Of a stretch of 64,000 nt of DNA, positions 41,030-53,679 are shown one piece after another (positions within the stretch are counted from its first letter, which is position 1; every line of letters begins with the position of its first letter). The notes beneath the pieces were generated by a model that did not search any database, was not told the origin of the DNA, and saw only the letters and a list, made by a program, of their open reading frames with translations. Source of the DNA: Tuctoria greenei (lineage: Eukaryota; Streptophyta; Magnoliopsida; Poales; Poaceae); assembly GCA_036927565.1 (NCBI GenBank), contig JAYESD010000007.1, forward strand, positions 1,943,644-2,007,643, given 5' to 3'. The position numbers and the translations under genes are program-made.

Positions 41030-44000
41030 TTAGGAAGTGTTTGATTCAAATAGTTCCTAAACAAAATGAAGTGGTTTTCAAATCTGTAGGGGTGATGTCT
41101 CATTCAGCTTCTAATAAACATGTTGCTTACTCATCTAGACATGAACACAAAGTTAAATTTCATTGCACCTACTATGATAGAGATGGTCATGTTATAGATT
41201 TTTGTTATAGACTAGCTAAATAATAAAAAAAGGAAAGAATGCAAGCTAGATCTCATAACTCTCATGAAACATTTGCTGCACATGCTAAACAAAATATCAA
41301 GAATATGCAACCTGCTGTTATGAGTAAAAACATGCAAATTCGCTCCTAAACCTATTGTTTTTTCGTGCTACACATGTAACACCTCGTAAGTCAGTAGTTG
41401 GGTACAAAATACTCAAACTTTGGCTCATAAACCTGCTATTTTGTCTCAGCATTCGCGTGTTTTTCCTGCTGCACATCGTGTGACTCAGTACTGGATTCCT
41501 AAATGCCTTTTTACTAATCCCAGTATTGAGTCATCAGAGTATTGTGCTTCTATGTAGGTTACACGCTTGAGGAAGGAGAACATTTGGATTGTGGATTCAT
41601 GCTGCTCACGTCACATGACCAGTAACAAAGAATGGTTCTCCTCCCTCTCTTTTGTGTCATGTGTAGAGAATGTTACTTTTGCTGATAATTCTTCAACTCC
41701 TATAATTGCTAAGGGTTCGATTAGAGTAAACAATTACTACACTATGAAGGATGTGGCATTTGTTAAAAATTTGGAATACAACTTGCTTTTTGTTTCACAA
41801 TTGCTAGATGAAAATATGGAAATTATTTTCACTAAAAATTTCTGCAAGGTTGTAGAAACAATAAGCTTATTTTTAGCATGTCTCGGTTTGAAAGAGTTTT
41901 TAAAGCTGATTTTGATATGTCATCCTCTAAGCATAGGTGTCTAGTAGCTAATGATTCAAATGTCTTATATTTTTGGCATCGTAGACTTGGTCACGTAGGA
42001 TTTGATCATCTAACGTGTATTAGTGCTCTTGATCGAATACGTGGGCTGCCTAAGTTTAAAGGGGACAAAGAAATTGTGTGCCCTTATTGTACACATACTA
42101 AGATGGTTGCAGGTTTGCATGCTCCTCTCACAATGACCATGAAAGCTGAACCGGGTCAACTTTTGCACCTTGACACCGTAGGACCTTCACGTGTTCAATC
42201 CTTTGGAGCTAAATGGTATGTTCTTGTGATTGTTATGAATATTCTAGATACTCTTGGGTTTACTTTATGGCATCTATGAATGAAGCTTTTAGTCACTTTA
42301 GAACTTTATTTCTTAGATTATCAATGGATCACCCAGGATCTTTAAAAGTAATTAGAAGTGATAACGGAACATAATTTAAAAATCAATCGTTTGATCAATT
42401 TTGTGCTGAAAATGAAATGAATCACCAATTTTATTCACCTTATGTACCTCAACAAAACGGTATTGTAGAGAGAAAGAACAAAACCTTAGTTGAGATGGCT
42501 AGGACTATGCTTGATGAATATCAGACTCCTAGAAAATTTTGGGCAGATGCAATTGCAACCGCTTGTTATGTCTGAAATCGTATTTTCTTGCGTTCTAAGC
42601 TAGGAAAAACACCATATGAACTTCAGTTTGGACATTGGCCTAGTGTCACACACTTTAGAGTCTTTGGTTGCAAATTCTTTGTTAAGAAACATGGTAATTT
42701 TGATAAATTTGAAACTAGATTCGTTGATGGCATGTTTCTTGGTTATCCGTCTCATACCAGAGGATACCGTGTGCTTTTAATTGATACTAACAAAATTATG
42801 GAGACTTGTGAGGTTTCTTTTGATGAAGCTATCCCAGGTACTAGCTCCAATAGCGCAGGTTCGGATACATATCTGTAGGGGAGAGTATTTTCATTGAAGA
42901 AGACAAAGAAGTGGTGCTGCTGTCTGAAAATTCAGAAGTAAATGACGTTGATCATGCTGCTGATTTTGCACCACAACTAGCACCAACAACTACTGCATCT
43001 GGTACAAATTGTCCTCAAGCCACAAGTTCTTCGATCTGTGATGAACATGAAGAACAAGGAGCTTGTGAAGTGTCTACTCCCCTCCGAATCCTCAAAAGTC
43101 ATCCTCCACAAGAAATCATTGGAATCTTGCACAAACGAGTCACACGGTCCAGGTTTTGCGACCCAAACTCTCATGCTTATTTTGCTTTTGTTACTTCTTT
43201 TGAACCCAAAGATATATCACACACACTCACTAATGAATCTTGGATTATTGCCATACAAGAAGAGTTAGATAATTTTGAAATAAATAATGTTTGGAAACTT
43301 GTACCTCCACCTCAAGGTCACACTTTAATTGGAACTAAATGGGTGTTTAAAAACAAACAAAGTGAGGATGATGTTGTGGTTAGGACTAAGGCTAGGTTGG
43401 TTGCTCAAGGTTTCACACAAGTTGAAGGTCTAGATTTTGATGAACTTTTGTTTTTGTTGCTAGATTAGAAGACATTAGAATTTTGTTAGCTTTTGCTGCT
43501 TCTAAAGGATTCAAGTTATATCAAATGGATGTTAAAAGTGCTTTTCTTAATGGCTTCATAGATGAGGAGGTTTATGTCAAGCAACCACTGGGTTTTGAAA
43601 ATCCAGATTTTCCTAATCATGTTTACAAAATGTCCAAAGCCTTGTACGGTCTCAAACAAGCCCCTAGAGCATGGTATGATAGGTTAAAAACATTCTTACT
43701 TGAAAAGGGGTTTACCATGGGCAAGGTTGATAAAAAAAATTTTGTGCTTAAGCATGACAATGACTCATTATTCGTTCAAGTGTATGTGGATGATATTATC
43801 TTTGGTTGTGCTACTCATGATCACGTGTCCAAGTTTTCAGCTATGATGAGTTCAGAATTTGAGATGACTATGATGGGAGAACTCACGTACTTTTTGAGGC
43901 TGCAAATCAAGCAAACAAAGGAGGGTACCTTTGTGCATCAAACGAAGTATACAAAAAACTCATAAAGCGCTTCCACATGTACAAAAGCAAGCCTTTTTGG

Positions 44001-44672
44001 ACACCAATGGGAATAACATCAACACTTGAACTTGATGAAGATGGTGACCCCGTCAATCAAAAAGAATATAGAAGCATGATCGGATCACTTTTGTACCTCA
44101 CGGCATCAAGACCAGACATACAATTCAGCGTATGTCTCTGTGCACGGTTTCAAGCTTCTCCACGTGCTTCACATCGTCAAGACACCAAAAGGATTCTCAG
44201 GTACTTACATGGAACTCAAGAATTTGATATTTTTCTTCCTTCTTCCTCAATCATTACTTTGAAAGCCTTTTCAGATGCTGTTTTTGGGGGTTGTAGGATT
44301 GATAGGAAAAGTACTTCGGGTTCTTATAATTTTCTAGGAAATTCACTTGTTGCCTTGTCCTCTAGAAAACAAAACTCAATTGCACAATCCACGACCAAAT
44401 CTGAATATGTAGCTACTGCTAGCGCTTCCTCTCAAATTCTTTGGATTGTTCAAACACTTAAGGACTATGGGGTTGATCTGGATAGTGTTTCACTACTTTG
44501 TGATAACACTAGTGCCATTTGCATTGCTAAAAACCCGGTGCAACATTCGATAATAAATCACATTGACATTATCACTTTCTCCGTGATAATGTTAAAAAGG
44601 AAACATTGTGCTTCACCATGTAGATATCAAACAACAATTGGCTGACATTATTATAAAGCTTTAGATTTCACT
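41030..44672 (+). pseudogene. Copia-C pol: protease, integrase, RT, RNase H (multiple frameshifts and stops)
   Basis: The protease WIVDSCCSRHMTS (41580) has Cys for the usual Gly after DS. The integrase zinc finger starts at YFWHRRLGHVG (41970) and ends CPYC. Catalytic blocks are LHLDTVGP, RSDNGT (followed by a TAA in place of Glu) and GIVERKN. RT: WIIAIQEELDNFE (43235), MDVKSAFLNG (43525), KALYGLKQAPRAWYDRL, YVDDIIFG (43786). RNase H: RKSTSG, SRKQNSIAQSTTKSEY, CDNTSAICIAKNPVQHS. The end, HFLRDNV...QLAD, lies in shifted frame to about 44672. The frame opens at a TAG at 41555-41557 preceded by pyrimidines, like the SIRE-1 pol. Confidence 0.88.
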
Positions 44673-44688
44673 CATTTTTGTTTCATTC

Positions 44689-45401
44689 TGTAACACCTTC
44701 ATTTTCATGCATAAAGCATTGCATACATCCTCATACATGTTTAACATTAAGCCATGTAAAAAGGAACAAAATTCAAATGAATTTAGGGCTCAATTAGAAA
44801 TTTTAGCCTGTTAGGGTGCGGACTTGTCCGACCTCTGAACCGGACTAGTCCAATATCCCTATCCTCTGTTAAGAAAATTCAGTTTTTTTAAGAAGTGCGG
44901 ACTTCTCCGGCCACAACCCCAGACTAGTCCGGTGTTCCCATTTTCATTCATAAAAATTCAGTTTCTTCAAAGTCCGGACTTGTCCCGCACAATGTGCGGA
45001 CTAGTCCGGTTGAGCCTTTGAAGTTTTACCCAATCTAGTGTTATGCTAGTCAGACTTTTCTGATTTTTACTCTGTAACCTAAAAGACTAGTCCGATCCCT
45101 ACTGCGGACTTGTTCGGCCTTTGGGAACCAACTCAGATTCTATTATTTCTCCATGATTTGTTTTTGGGTAATTGACTAATTTGGGCACAAGAATTTTGTG
45201 CCCAACCTCAAAGGAGCCCAAGTGGACCCCACTTCAGTCCCTACACGTCCCCCACCGAATTCAACTTGGAATTCACCCCAAAACCCTAACTCTCCACACC
45301 TACTTAAACAACCCAAAGCCCCACACCTCTCCACCCCAATTGAGACCCCTTGCTGCCACTTTTGCATTGAGCCGTCATCAAGATCAAGTCCAGAAGCAAG
45401 G
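44689..45401 (+). repeat. Chromovirus-like LTR fragment with palindrome array
   Basis: It starts TGTAACACCTTCATTTTCATG and continues GCATTGCATACAT, closely like the Tekay LTR start in this window (minus strand from 59023). It contains about eight variants of the CGGACTAGTCCG palindrome (44815-45120) and a C-rich CCCTAA-containing part (45230-45340) like an R region. The SIRE-2 LTR at 45402 cuts it. Confidence 0.55.
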
Positions 45402-45682
45402 TGTAAGTGCATCTAGGATATCCCTTGTGGGTTTTGGCTAATTGATGACAAACATATGAGATCCTAATGAAACTATTGAGATGATTGCAGGACAGATAAG
45501 TGAAACAGCTCGGTGCACACAAAAAGGTGAAAAATGGAGTGGTGTCCAAAGAGGGATACTTTGATAAAGCTTGGAAGATGAAAATTAGATTTCGAATGTA
45601 TAGGGAGTGTATGAAAGACACACTTCAAGAGCTCACAACTTTGCACTGGGGTAAGGGCTTAAAATTAACTTAAAATTCACAA

Positions 45683-46045
45683 TGCACCGGACTAGTCCGA
45701 TCATGGACCGGACTAGTCCGTTTAACTCTCTGGAATCTCTCAAATTGGGAGACCGGACTAGTCCGTGTGTCCACCGGACTAGTCCGTTGAACTTTCTGTA
45801 GTCTCTCATGTTGAGAGACCGGACTAGTCCGTGTGTTCACCGGACTAGTCCGTTGATCTTTCTGGAGTCTCCCTTCTGTGGAGATCGAACTGGTCCGCAG
45901 ACTAGTCCGTTGAACTTTCTGGAGTTCACCTTCACACAGCACCGGACTAGTCCGAGCTTAGACTGGACTAGTCCGGCAGACTTTGTGGACTTCAAAGTAC
46001 ACTGAGACCGGACAAGTCCGGACTTGCACCGGACTAGTCCGGTGT
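45683..46045. repeat. Palindrome array in the SIRE-2 LTR
   Basis: About twelve copies of CGGACTAGTCCG or near variants, in pairs 10-15 bases apart. They sit in four tandem units of about 65-70 bp with the spacer GTTGAACTTTCTGGAGTCTC. Confidence 0.92.
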
Positions 46046-46078
46046 TAGGGTTTTTCAACGGCTACTTTTTGGAAACCC

Positions 46079-46087
46079 TATAAATAG
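46079..46087 (+). promoter_or_regulatory. TATA box of the SIRE-2 LTR
   Basis: TATAAATAG, 35 bases after the last palindrome of the array, the same layout as in SIRE-1. Confidence 0.78.
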
Positions 46088-46842
46088 AGAGTCCACGACT
46101 TTCCTATGAAGAGACACGGCATATACTGCTGCAAACACAAACCCTAGTGCCGCCACTTCTTCCCAAGAGCCCAAAACACATCTCCCCACAGATCTAAAGT
46201 GTAAAAAGAGTGAAATCAATTGAACACTTGGATTCGGGATTGGAAGATCGTCGTTCCTTCATTGCGAGCTTTTGGGGTTTGATCTTTCTACACTCATACT
46301 CTGCATTGTAATACTTTTGAGTGTATTTGATCACTTCTTTCGTTGTAATTATCGTGGGAGCCCTCAACGTGTGAGATTGCCCCACAAACTTGATGATTAC
46401 CTGTGATAGTGGAATCAAGTCGGCCTTCGTGGTAACTTGAAGAGGGAAAGGGTTAGAGACCCGGCTCTGTGTGAAATTCCTCAACGAGGACGTAGATCTC
46501 GTGGTGAGATCGAACCTCGGGAAAAATTCGTGTGTCTTGCGCCTTATTTCCTTTACATTTTGTTCATTAGATCACTTGAGTGCTAAACATCAATCTAAGG
46601 CAATTATAAGTTTTCACTTGCATTCTTACATTAATCTCAAACAAAAATATCAGTTGTTCTCATTTCCGCTGCTAAAGAAATTTAGTTTCCCAAATAACAC
46701 CTGATCAACACACATATTTCTAGCACACCGGACAAGTCCGCCCACACGACTGGACTAGTCCGACCAACTAAGTTTTGACGATTCTATTAAGTGTGCAGGA
46801 AATTCAAAAGGCCTATTCACCCCCCTCTAGGTCACATTCAAT

Positions 46843-46854
46843 TGGTATCAGAGC
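46843..46854 (+). other. Primer binding site of SIRE-2
   Basis: TGGTATCAGAGC, two bases after the LTR end. Confidence 0.93.
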
Positions 46855-46894
46855 AAGGTTCTCCGCTAACTAGACTCACATCTCGGAGAGATCA

Positions 46895-47024
46895 ATGGCC
46901 TATGAGAAGAACAACGATATCTCGAAGATGAACATTAATGAGGAGGAACAAGAAACTAAAGCCTTTGATGTGCTGAAAGAGAGCCCACACGATGATGAAG
47001 AAGTGCGACAACTAAAGGCACTCC
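46895..47024 (+). pseudogene. SIRE-2 gag, N-terminal piece
   Basis: The ATG at 46895 opens 43 codons (MAYEKNNDISK...EEVRQLKALL), matching the SIRE-1 Gag N-terminus at EETRQLKAKL. It is cut by the CRM element; the target duplication ACTCC is at 47020-47024. It continues at 54549. Confidence 0.93.
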
Positions 47025-47888
47025 TGATGAGTAGGTTTAGGCCCGATCTTCCGAAAGGTATGTCGATTGGGGTGGAGAACTCGACGTTGATGATCCGCGG
47101 CACTCGAGCGGTTCGAGTACCCCTGCAATCACTACACCACGGCTCCGTTGGTTATCAACCATGCTGCACACGCTTGACCTCGCCAAGAAGGCTAATCCCT
47201 GCAAGTGCAATCGAGAACACGAGCAAGAACGTAGAAGACACGATCGGAAATCGCGAAATTGGGGTCTCACAAACCGAAGAACGGCGATTTTATTGATCTA
47301 AGCAAAACCCACCGAATATGACCGGCGGCTGCAGTATTTATAGGCTAGGGTTCGACCAAAACACGATTAGACGCGTCCCTAATGGACTCTTACGGGATAC
47401 AAGGCCCAAAGGCCCGATTCGGTGGCGCAGCACCGGATAGAAATATGGACTCGACTTATTTCGACGATTCCCAATGACTCCGGAGGAATTTTGAGGTGGG
47501 ACCAGAACCATTGGAAAGTTTATCTTCTCCTCTTTCCGTGCATATGTAGAACGTCGAAAACGGAGTCCGTATGCCTCCTGGACGTCTGTTTTAAGGTGGA
47601 CTGCTCCTGGACTCCGAGTTGAACTCGAGTCCGAGTTGTAAACTGTTTCCATCTACTTGTGGACGTCCCAGGTGGTTCTCCACGCTCCCAAGGCCTCCTT
47701 CCTTCACTTGTTGATCTTTTCAATTATTCCTAATAACAATTAAATCATCACATAGCAATCTATTTTCAAACTCACATGCAAAAGAAGTTAAGAACGAATT
47801 CACCTGCTGATTTAATAACCGTGCCCGTGCTCTTGTGATTGGTCCTTGCAGTTCAATGTGCGTCTCTGCTGTTGTGATGTCCTCATCA
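47025..47888 (-). repeat. 3' LTR of the CRM element
   Basis: The left copy. The first 169 bases (minus strand, 47888-47720) encode the end of the polyprotein. TATA box TATAAATAC at 47334-47342. Confidence 0.96.
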
Positions 47889-50800
47889 TCCTCCCCCTCT
47901 TGAATTGGAGTCGTCCTCGACTCAAGTTCATCTTCTTCTCCCAAGTACGGTCGCAAATCTGAAATGTTAAATGTAGGACTAACCCCAAAATCGGGAGGCA
48001 ATTCAAGCTTATATGCATTATCATTAATCTTTTCAACGATCTTAAAAGGACCAGCAGCTCGTGGCATAAGTTTAGATTTTCTCAAGTCAGGAAATCGCTC
48101 TTTTCTCAAATGTAACCACACCAAATCGCCCGGTTCAAGTTTTACTTCTTTTCTACCTTTACTACCTGCAATCCTATACTTCTCATTCATCATTTCAATA
48201 TTTTTCTTTGTAATTTCATGCATCTTAAGAATGAATTCAGATCGTTGTGTGGCATCCAAATTTATAGTTTCAGAAGGAGGCAAAGGTAGTAAATCAATAG
48301 GAGCACGGGGATTGAAACCATACACTACCTGGAATGGACTTACCTTTGTCGTGGAGTGAACGGATCTGTTGTAAGCAAATTCTATATGTGGTAAACACTC
48401 CTCCCACAACTTCAAATTTGTTTTCAAGACAGCCCGTAACATAGTGGATAAAGTACGATTAACTACCTCGGTCTGTCCATCCGTTTGTGGGTGACATGTA
48501 GTTGAAAACAGCAACTTGGTTCCCAATTTATACCACAAAGTTCTCCAAAAATGACTTAAAAATTTTGCATCACGATCAGAAACAATGGTATTTGGCACAC
48601 CATGTAAACGAACAATTTCCGTCATAAATAAATCAGCAATGTGTGAGGCATTATCATTCTTATGACAAGGTATAAAGTGTGCCATTTTGGAAAAACGATC
48701 AACAACTACAAAAATACTATCCCTCCCCCTCTTAGTCCTAGGCAATCCCAAAACAAAGTCCATAGAAATATCCTCCCAAGGTACACTAGGAACAGGAAGA
48801 GGCATATAAAGACCATGTGGGTTAAGACGAGACTTAGCTTTGTTGCAAGTAGTGCATCGTGACACGTAGCGCTCGACATCACGCCTCATCTTTGGCCAAA
48901 AGAAGTGTGTGGACAGAACGTCTTCGGTTTTCTTCACTCCAAAATGTCCCATCAAACCTCCTCCATGTGCTTCCTGCAAAAGCAATAGACGAACGGAGCT
49001 AGCTGGAACGCATAGCTTGTTAGCACGATAGAGGAGACCCTCTCGCAGCACATATTTATTCCAAGTTCTTCCTTCTCTACAATTTTCAAAAGCAACTTTA
49101 AAGTCCAAATCAGTAGGATATAATGCTTTAATTGTTTCCAAACCAAAGATTTTATGATCAAGTTGGGACAGCATGGTATAACGCCTAGATAATGCATCGG
49201 CAATGATATTTTCCTTCCCTTTCTTATGCTTAATGATGTATGGAAACGACTCTATGAACTCAATCCATTTAGCATGTCGTTTATTCAGATTGGTTTGACA
49301 CTTAAGATACTTCAATGATTCATGATCGGAATGTATGACAAACTCCTTAGACCAAAGATAATGTTTCCATGTTTGTAATACACGGACTAAGGCATACAAT
49401 TCCTTATCATAAGTGGAGTAATTCAGAGAAGGACCATGCAGTTTTTCACTAAAGAAAGCAACGGGTTTACCTCCTTGTATGAGAACGCCTCCAATACCAA
49501 TGCCACTTGCATCGCATTCTAGCTCAAAGGTCTTGTCAAAATCAGGAAGTTGTAGTAATGGTGCTTGTGTAAGCTTCGATTTGAGAGCATCAAAAGCTTG
49601 TTGCTGCTGTTCGCCCCATCGAAATGGAACTCCCTTCTTCGTTAGCTCATGTAGAGGTGCTGCAATGGTGCTGAAATCCCGCACAAAGCGCCGATAAAAT
49701 CCTGCAAGACCAAGAAAACTACGAACCTGTGTGACGGTAGTTGGGGCTGGCCAGCTGGTGATTGCTTCAATTTTTGCCTCATCCATCTCAATTCCCTGCG
49801 AGGAAACGACATAACCAAGAAACGAGACTCGATTGGTGCAAAAAACGCACTTTTCGAGGTTACCAAACAAACGTGCATCTCTCAAAACAGTAAAAACAGC
49901 ACGTAAATGATCAAGATGTTCATCATATGACTTGCTGTAAATGAGGATATCATCAAAGTAAACCACCACAAATTGTCCAATGAAAGCACGTAAAACCTCG
50001 TTCATTAATCGCATAAAGGTGCTGGGTGCATTAGTTAAACCAAAAGGCATGACTAACCACTCATAAAGTCCAAACTTGGTTTTAAATGCAGTTTTCCATT
50101 CATCTCCTAGTGCCATTCTAATTTGGTGGTAACCACTACGCAAGTCAATTTTTGTGAAGATGATAGCACCACTCAATTCATCAAGCATGTCATCCAATCG
50201 AGGAATAGGATAACGATATCGAATGGTGATGTTATTAATCGCTCGACAATCAACACACATGCGCCAACTACCATCTTTCTTAGGAACCAAAAGAACAGGA
50301 ACGGAACAAGGGCTAAGGCTTTCACGAATGTACCCGCGGTCCAAAAGATCTTGGACTTGTCGCTGAATTTCCTTAGTTTCTTGTGGATTCGCCCTGTAAG
50401 CTGCACGATTTGGCAAACTTGCTCCTGGAATCAAATCGATCTTGTGTTCAATGCCTCTCATCGGTGGTAAACCAGGGGGTATCTCAGAGGGAAACACATC
50501 CTCAAACTCCTGCAAAAGGTTAGCAACAGCAGGGGGCAATGCAATAGACAATTCATGAAGTGAAAACATGGCTTCTTTGCAAACTAAAGCATAGCACATC
50601 CCCTTAGCATCGAATAAATCAGCAAGTTCAGATTTAGTTGCGAGCAATGATGGTGATTTTAACTTAATAACTTGCTGTTTTTCAGATTCTAATTTAGTTG
50701 CGTTGCCCTCACGAATTTTACTCTTCTCAAAATGCACAATTTCAGCAGGAGTCATGGGGAGCAAAGTGATTTTCTTTCCCTTATGCATGAGAGTATATTT

Positions 50801-52402
50801 ATTGGTTCTACCATGATGAATAGCATCTGTATCAAATTCCCAAGGACGACCCAATAAAAGAGAACAAGCATCCATAGGAACAACATCAAAATCAGCAAAA
50901 TCATGGTATGAACCAATTGAAAAATGGATTCTCGCTGTTTGTGTTACCCGAACCTTACCGCTGTTGTTGAACCATTGAATGTGGTACGGATGAGGGTGTG
51001 CTCTTGTTGTCAAACCGAGTTTCTTGACGACGTCCGTGTTTACCAAGTTATTGCAGCTACCTCCATCAATTATAGTGTGTACACGGCAGTCCTTGACGAT
51101 GAGAAACATGTGGAAGAGGTTGTGTCGTTGTAGCTTGTCGTCGGTCTCCACTTTGGAGCTCAAGGCACGCTGCACAATGATGCTCCTATAGTTCTCCGTC
51201 GCCGCTGCACCAAGTACCTCTTCTTCGGTGTGTTCGTCATTTGGATCTGTAAAGTCAGTAGCAAGAGAATATTCATCTTCAATATCCGAAGTACTATCAT
51301 ACCCGCCATCGTCGCGTGCTATGTATGCTCGTTTGCTCGGGCAATCTCTCATCATATGACCAAGTCCCTGGCAGCGGTGACACTTAATGTCGGAAGTACG
51401 ACCCGTAGAAGGAGTGGACGACGAAGGCTTGAATGATGTCGCCTTGCTGCCTTCCGGCACGCGAGAAGGTGGAGCAGCAGGTATAGTTCGTTGGCCGCCA
51501 TTGGGTGGTGTAGTCGCTGCACGGGGGGCCGAAGATGGTGCTGTTTTGGATGGTGTAGTTGCTGCACGCGGCGTGAAGTTGCTCCTCGTGCGTTGTTGCT
51601 GTTGTTGTCAGCCCTGCAATTCTTTTTCTGCCAACATAGCAAGCTGAAACAATCTGTTAACAGTATCATATTCTTTGTAATCAACAATGTCCTGAATTTC
51701 ACGCCTCAACCCCCCATAAAAACGAGCTATTTTATCATCCATGTCCTCCACTACCCCACAATGCAGCATACCCTTTTGTAACTCTTGATAATACTCCTCT
51801 ACGGACATGTTACCTTGGTCTAAACGCTGCAATTTTTTGCGAAGGTCCCGCTGAAAAGATGGAGGAACAAATCGAACACGCATAGCTTCCTTTAATCTAT
51901 CCCATGTTGGAGGATCAGTTCTAGTTTTAACAAGTTCATTCCACCATATGATAGCAAAGTCCTTAAACTCACTAGTGGCTTGACGAACTCTATGTTGTTC
52001 AGGAACAAGATGGGAATTAAATTTTTGTTCTACTGTCATCTCCCAATCAAGATAAGCCTCAGCATCATAAGCACCAGAAAAAGAGGGTATAGTAAATTTC
52101 ACTTTAGCAAAAGGATCATCAGGAGGGCGGTTATAATTGTTATGATTATTACCTCCCATACCTCGACGATAAAGTGGCAGTCTTGGCTGATTACTGTGAT
52201 CTTCCAGTTCATCATAAGCATTGTCTTCTTGTCTTCCAGCGAGAGGCAACCGAGCCTCAAAAGTATTCATCCGAAGAGCAAGGTCATCCAGTTTGCGAGT
52301 CAAGTTCGCCAATGACTCCTCCGTTGATGCGTTGTATTTGGCGAACATATCACGTAACTCAACATGTTGAACACATTCGTCATTATTTTCTTCTCCTGCC
52401 AT
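47720..52402 (-). pseudogene. CRM gag-pol polyprotein, one internal TGA, C-terminus encoded in the LTR
   Basis: One frame of 1561 codons from the ATG at 52402 (MAGEENNDECV). Gag lies at about 1-260. A TGA at codon 265 (51610-51608) interrupts GELQG|QQQQR; otherwise the frame is intact. CCHC knuckle CHRCQGLGHMMRDC at about 341-354, protease Asp in IIDGGSCNN at about 446, RT with YFDDILIYS, RNase H with ELECDASG, integrase with MDFVLGLP, VSDRDAKF and TDGQTEVVNRTL. The C-terminal PITRARARLL segment is the region corresponding to the CRM targeting (CR) motif. The last 56 codons lie inside the 3' LTR and the polypurine tract (QEGED codons, about 47889-47905) is translated too, both known for CRM elements. 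In-frame ATGs upstream of 52402 are probably not used. Confidence 0.93.
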
Positions 52403-53668
52403 TGTTAGTAGGAAACAAAAGATAACAAAAAAAAATGTTATCCCTATCAACTACAATGACAATGTGCAAGGTGGAAGAAAAGAATCTCTCTCGCTCAAGC
52501 GTCTTACCACGCTCTTACAAGTGTTCTTACCGACACAGCAGGTGGTGTAGACGGTGAGATGAACCAATGAAGCGTGGGGTGATTGCAAAGGTACCTGTTA
52601 TGCTCAAGAGAAAGGTGGAGCTTGGATGGTATAATATGGTGGCTAATAAGCAGAAAATCGTTAACAGCTAAACAAAGTTGAATAAGTATTCAATGTAGGA
52701 AACTGTTGCTGGTCAACTGAGTGCCCTAGAGCCTAGCACAACACAAGGAAGTATCAAGGCAAAAGAAAGACATAATGATATAACCAAACAAACAGCACCA
52801 AGTGGTATAGGCCAATTGCTTTAATATGCGTGCTCTTCACTATTTTTTTTCTTTTTTTGTAATATTTTTTTGATATTTTTTCTTTACTCAGTAGCAAAAA
52901 TATAGGAAGCACACAAATTTGCAGCTCAATTTGATGTAATATGCGGCCTATAGAAAATCAAGAAGGTTCTTTAAAATTCGTGCTGAAACTTCGGAGGCCG
53001 GATAGCCTATCTTCCGAGGGGAATTTGGGCAATCTAATTTCGCCGAACGCGGCTACGCGGCGGAAAATCAGATGCAAAATTTCGCGTAGATGAATTTGAA
53101 AAAAAAATTCGCCCGATTTCGAGTTCGTATGCGAAAGTTATGGCCGTTTTAAGGTAGGCTGTCCGAGTTACGTTTTTTGGATGTTGATTCCAACTCGGTT
53201 TGAGAACAGAACTCGCAAACGGATACGAAAACGATCGGGAATTTGCACAGCAACTAATGGGGTGGTGTGTGATGATTCAAGGATGAATGGCACAAAAATT
53301 TGTCACCTAATCTAGGGCTGGCGATGCGGGAGTTCACGCAAGGCGGCTAGCTAGGGCAAACCGATGAACGTGGCGGATCGGTTTGTTATTTAGGGATTGT
53401 GGAATAGGTGTCGAATAGCAAGAAAACAAGGAAGAAACACGATAACTAGGACCAAAAAACACAAAGCTAAACCAGCAACAAGACTCAACCACACGAATGC
53501 AAACTCAACAATGCAAACTGAAAAACGAAACTGCAGGCACTATAGTCTGGGAAGCGGTAAAAACGATCTAATTTTTTTTTGTGGCTTTTTTGTGGACTCT
53601 AGGTACGAAACAAAATCTATCTAATGGAAGGAAGGAAAACAAAGATACCTCACGGGCAACCTGGAAAT
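52403..53668 (-). other. 5' leader of the CRM element
   Basis: About 1.27 kb of non-coding RNA leader between the PBS and the gag ATG. Unusually long; short frames only. It contains a T run near 52845-52880 and A/T homopolymers. Confidence 0.75.
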
Positions 53669-53678
53669 CTGATACCAA
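53669..53678 (-). other. Primer binding site of the CRM element
   Basis: On the minus strand TGGTATCAGA follows the LTR end by one base; it fits initiator-Met tRNA for ten bases. Confidence 0.85.
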
Positions 53679-53679
53679 T

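Larger units (their letters stand above)
37498..44688 (+). mobile_element. Old Copia retrotransposon (Copia-C), SIRE-related pol, 3' LTR missing
   Basis: LTR with TATA box, initiator-Met PBS (39222), gag with coiled coil and zinc knuckles, and a pol of Copia order on plus, all with many stops. The similarity of RT and RNase H to the two SIRE elements is evident by eye (for example FLNGFIDEEVYV, QAPRAWYDRL). A different LTR-like sequence starts at 44689 where the 3' end should continue. Confidence 0.85.
45402..46840 (+). repeat. 5' LTR of SIRE-2 (1439 bp)
   Basis: It starts TGTAAGTGCATCTAGG (SIRE-1: TGAAAGTGCATCTAGG) and ends CACATTCA before the PBS. It contains the palindrome array 45683-46045, a TATA box at 46079 and two more palindrome variants at 46725-46765. 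Confidence 0.9.

Noticed and set aside
51600..51615. Programmed readthrough at the single TGA of the CRM polyprotein
   Set aside because: CRM elements normally have one uninterrupted gag-pol frame, so a point mutation is the simpler explanation.
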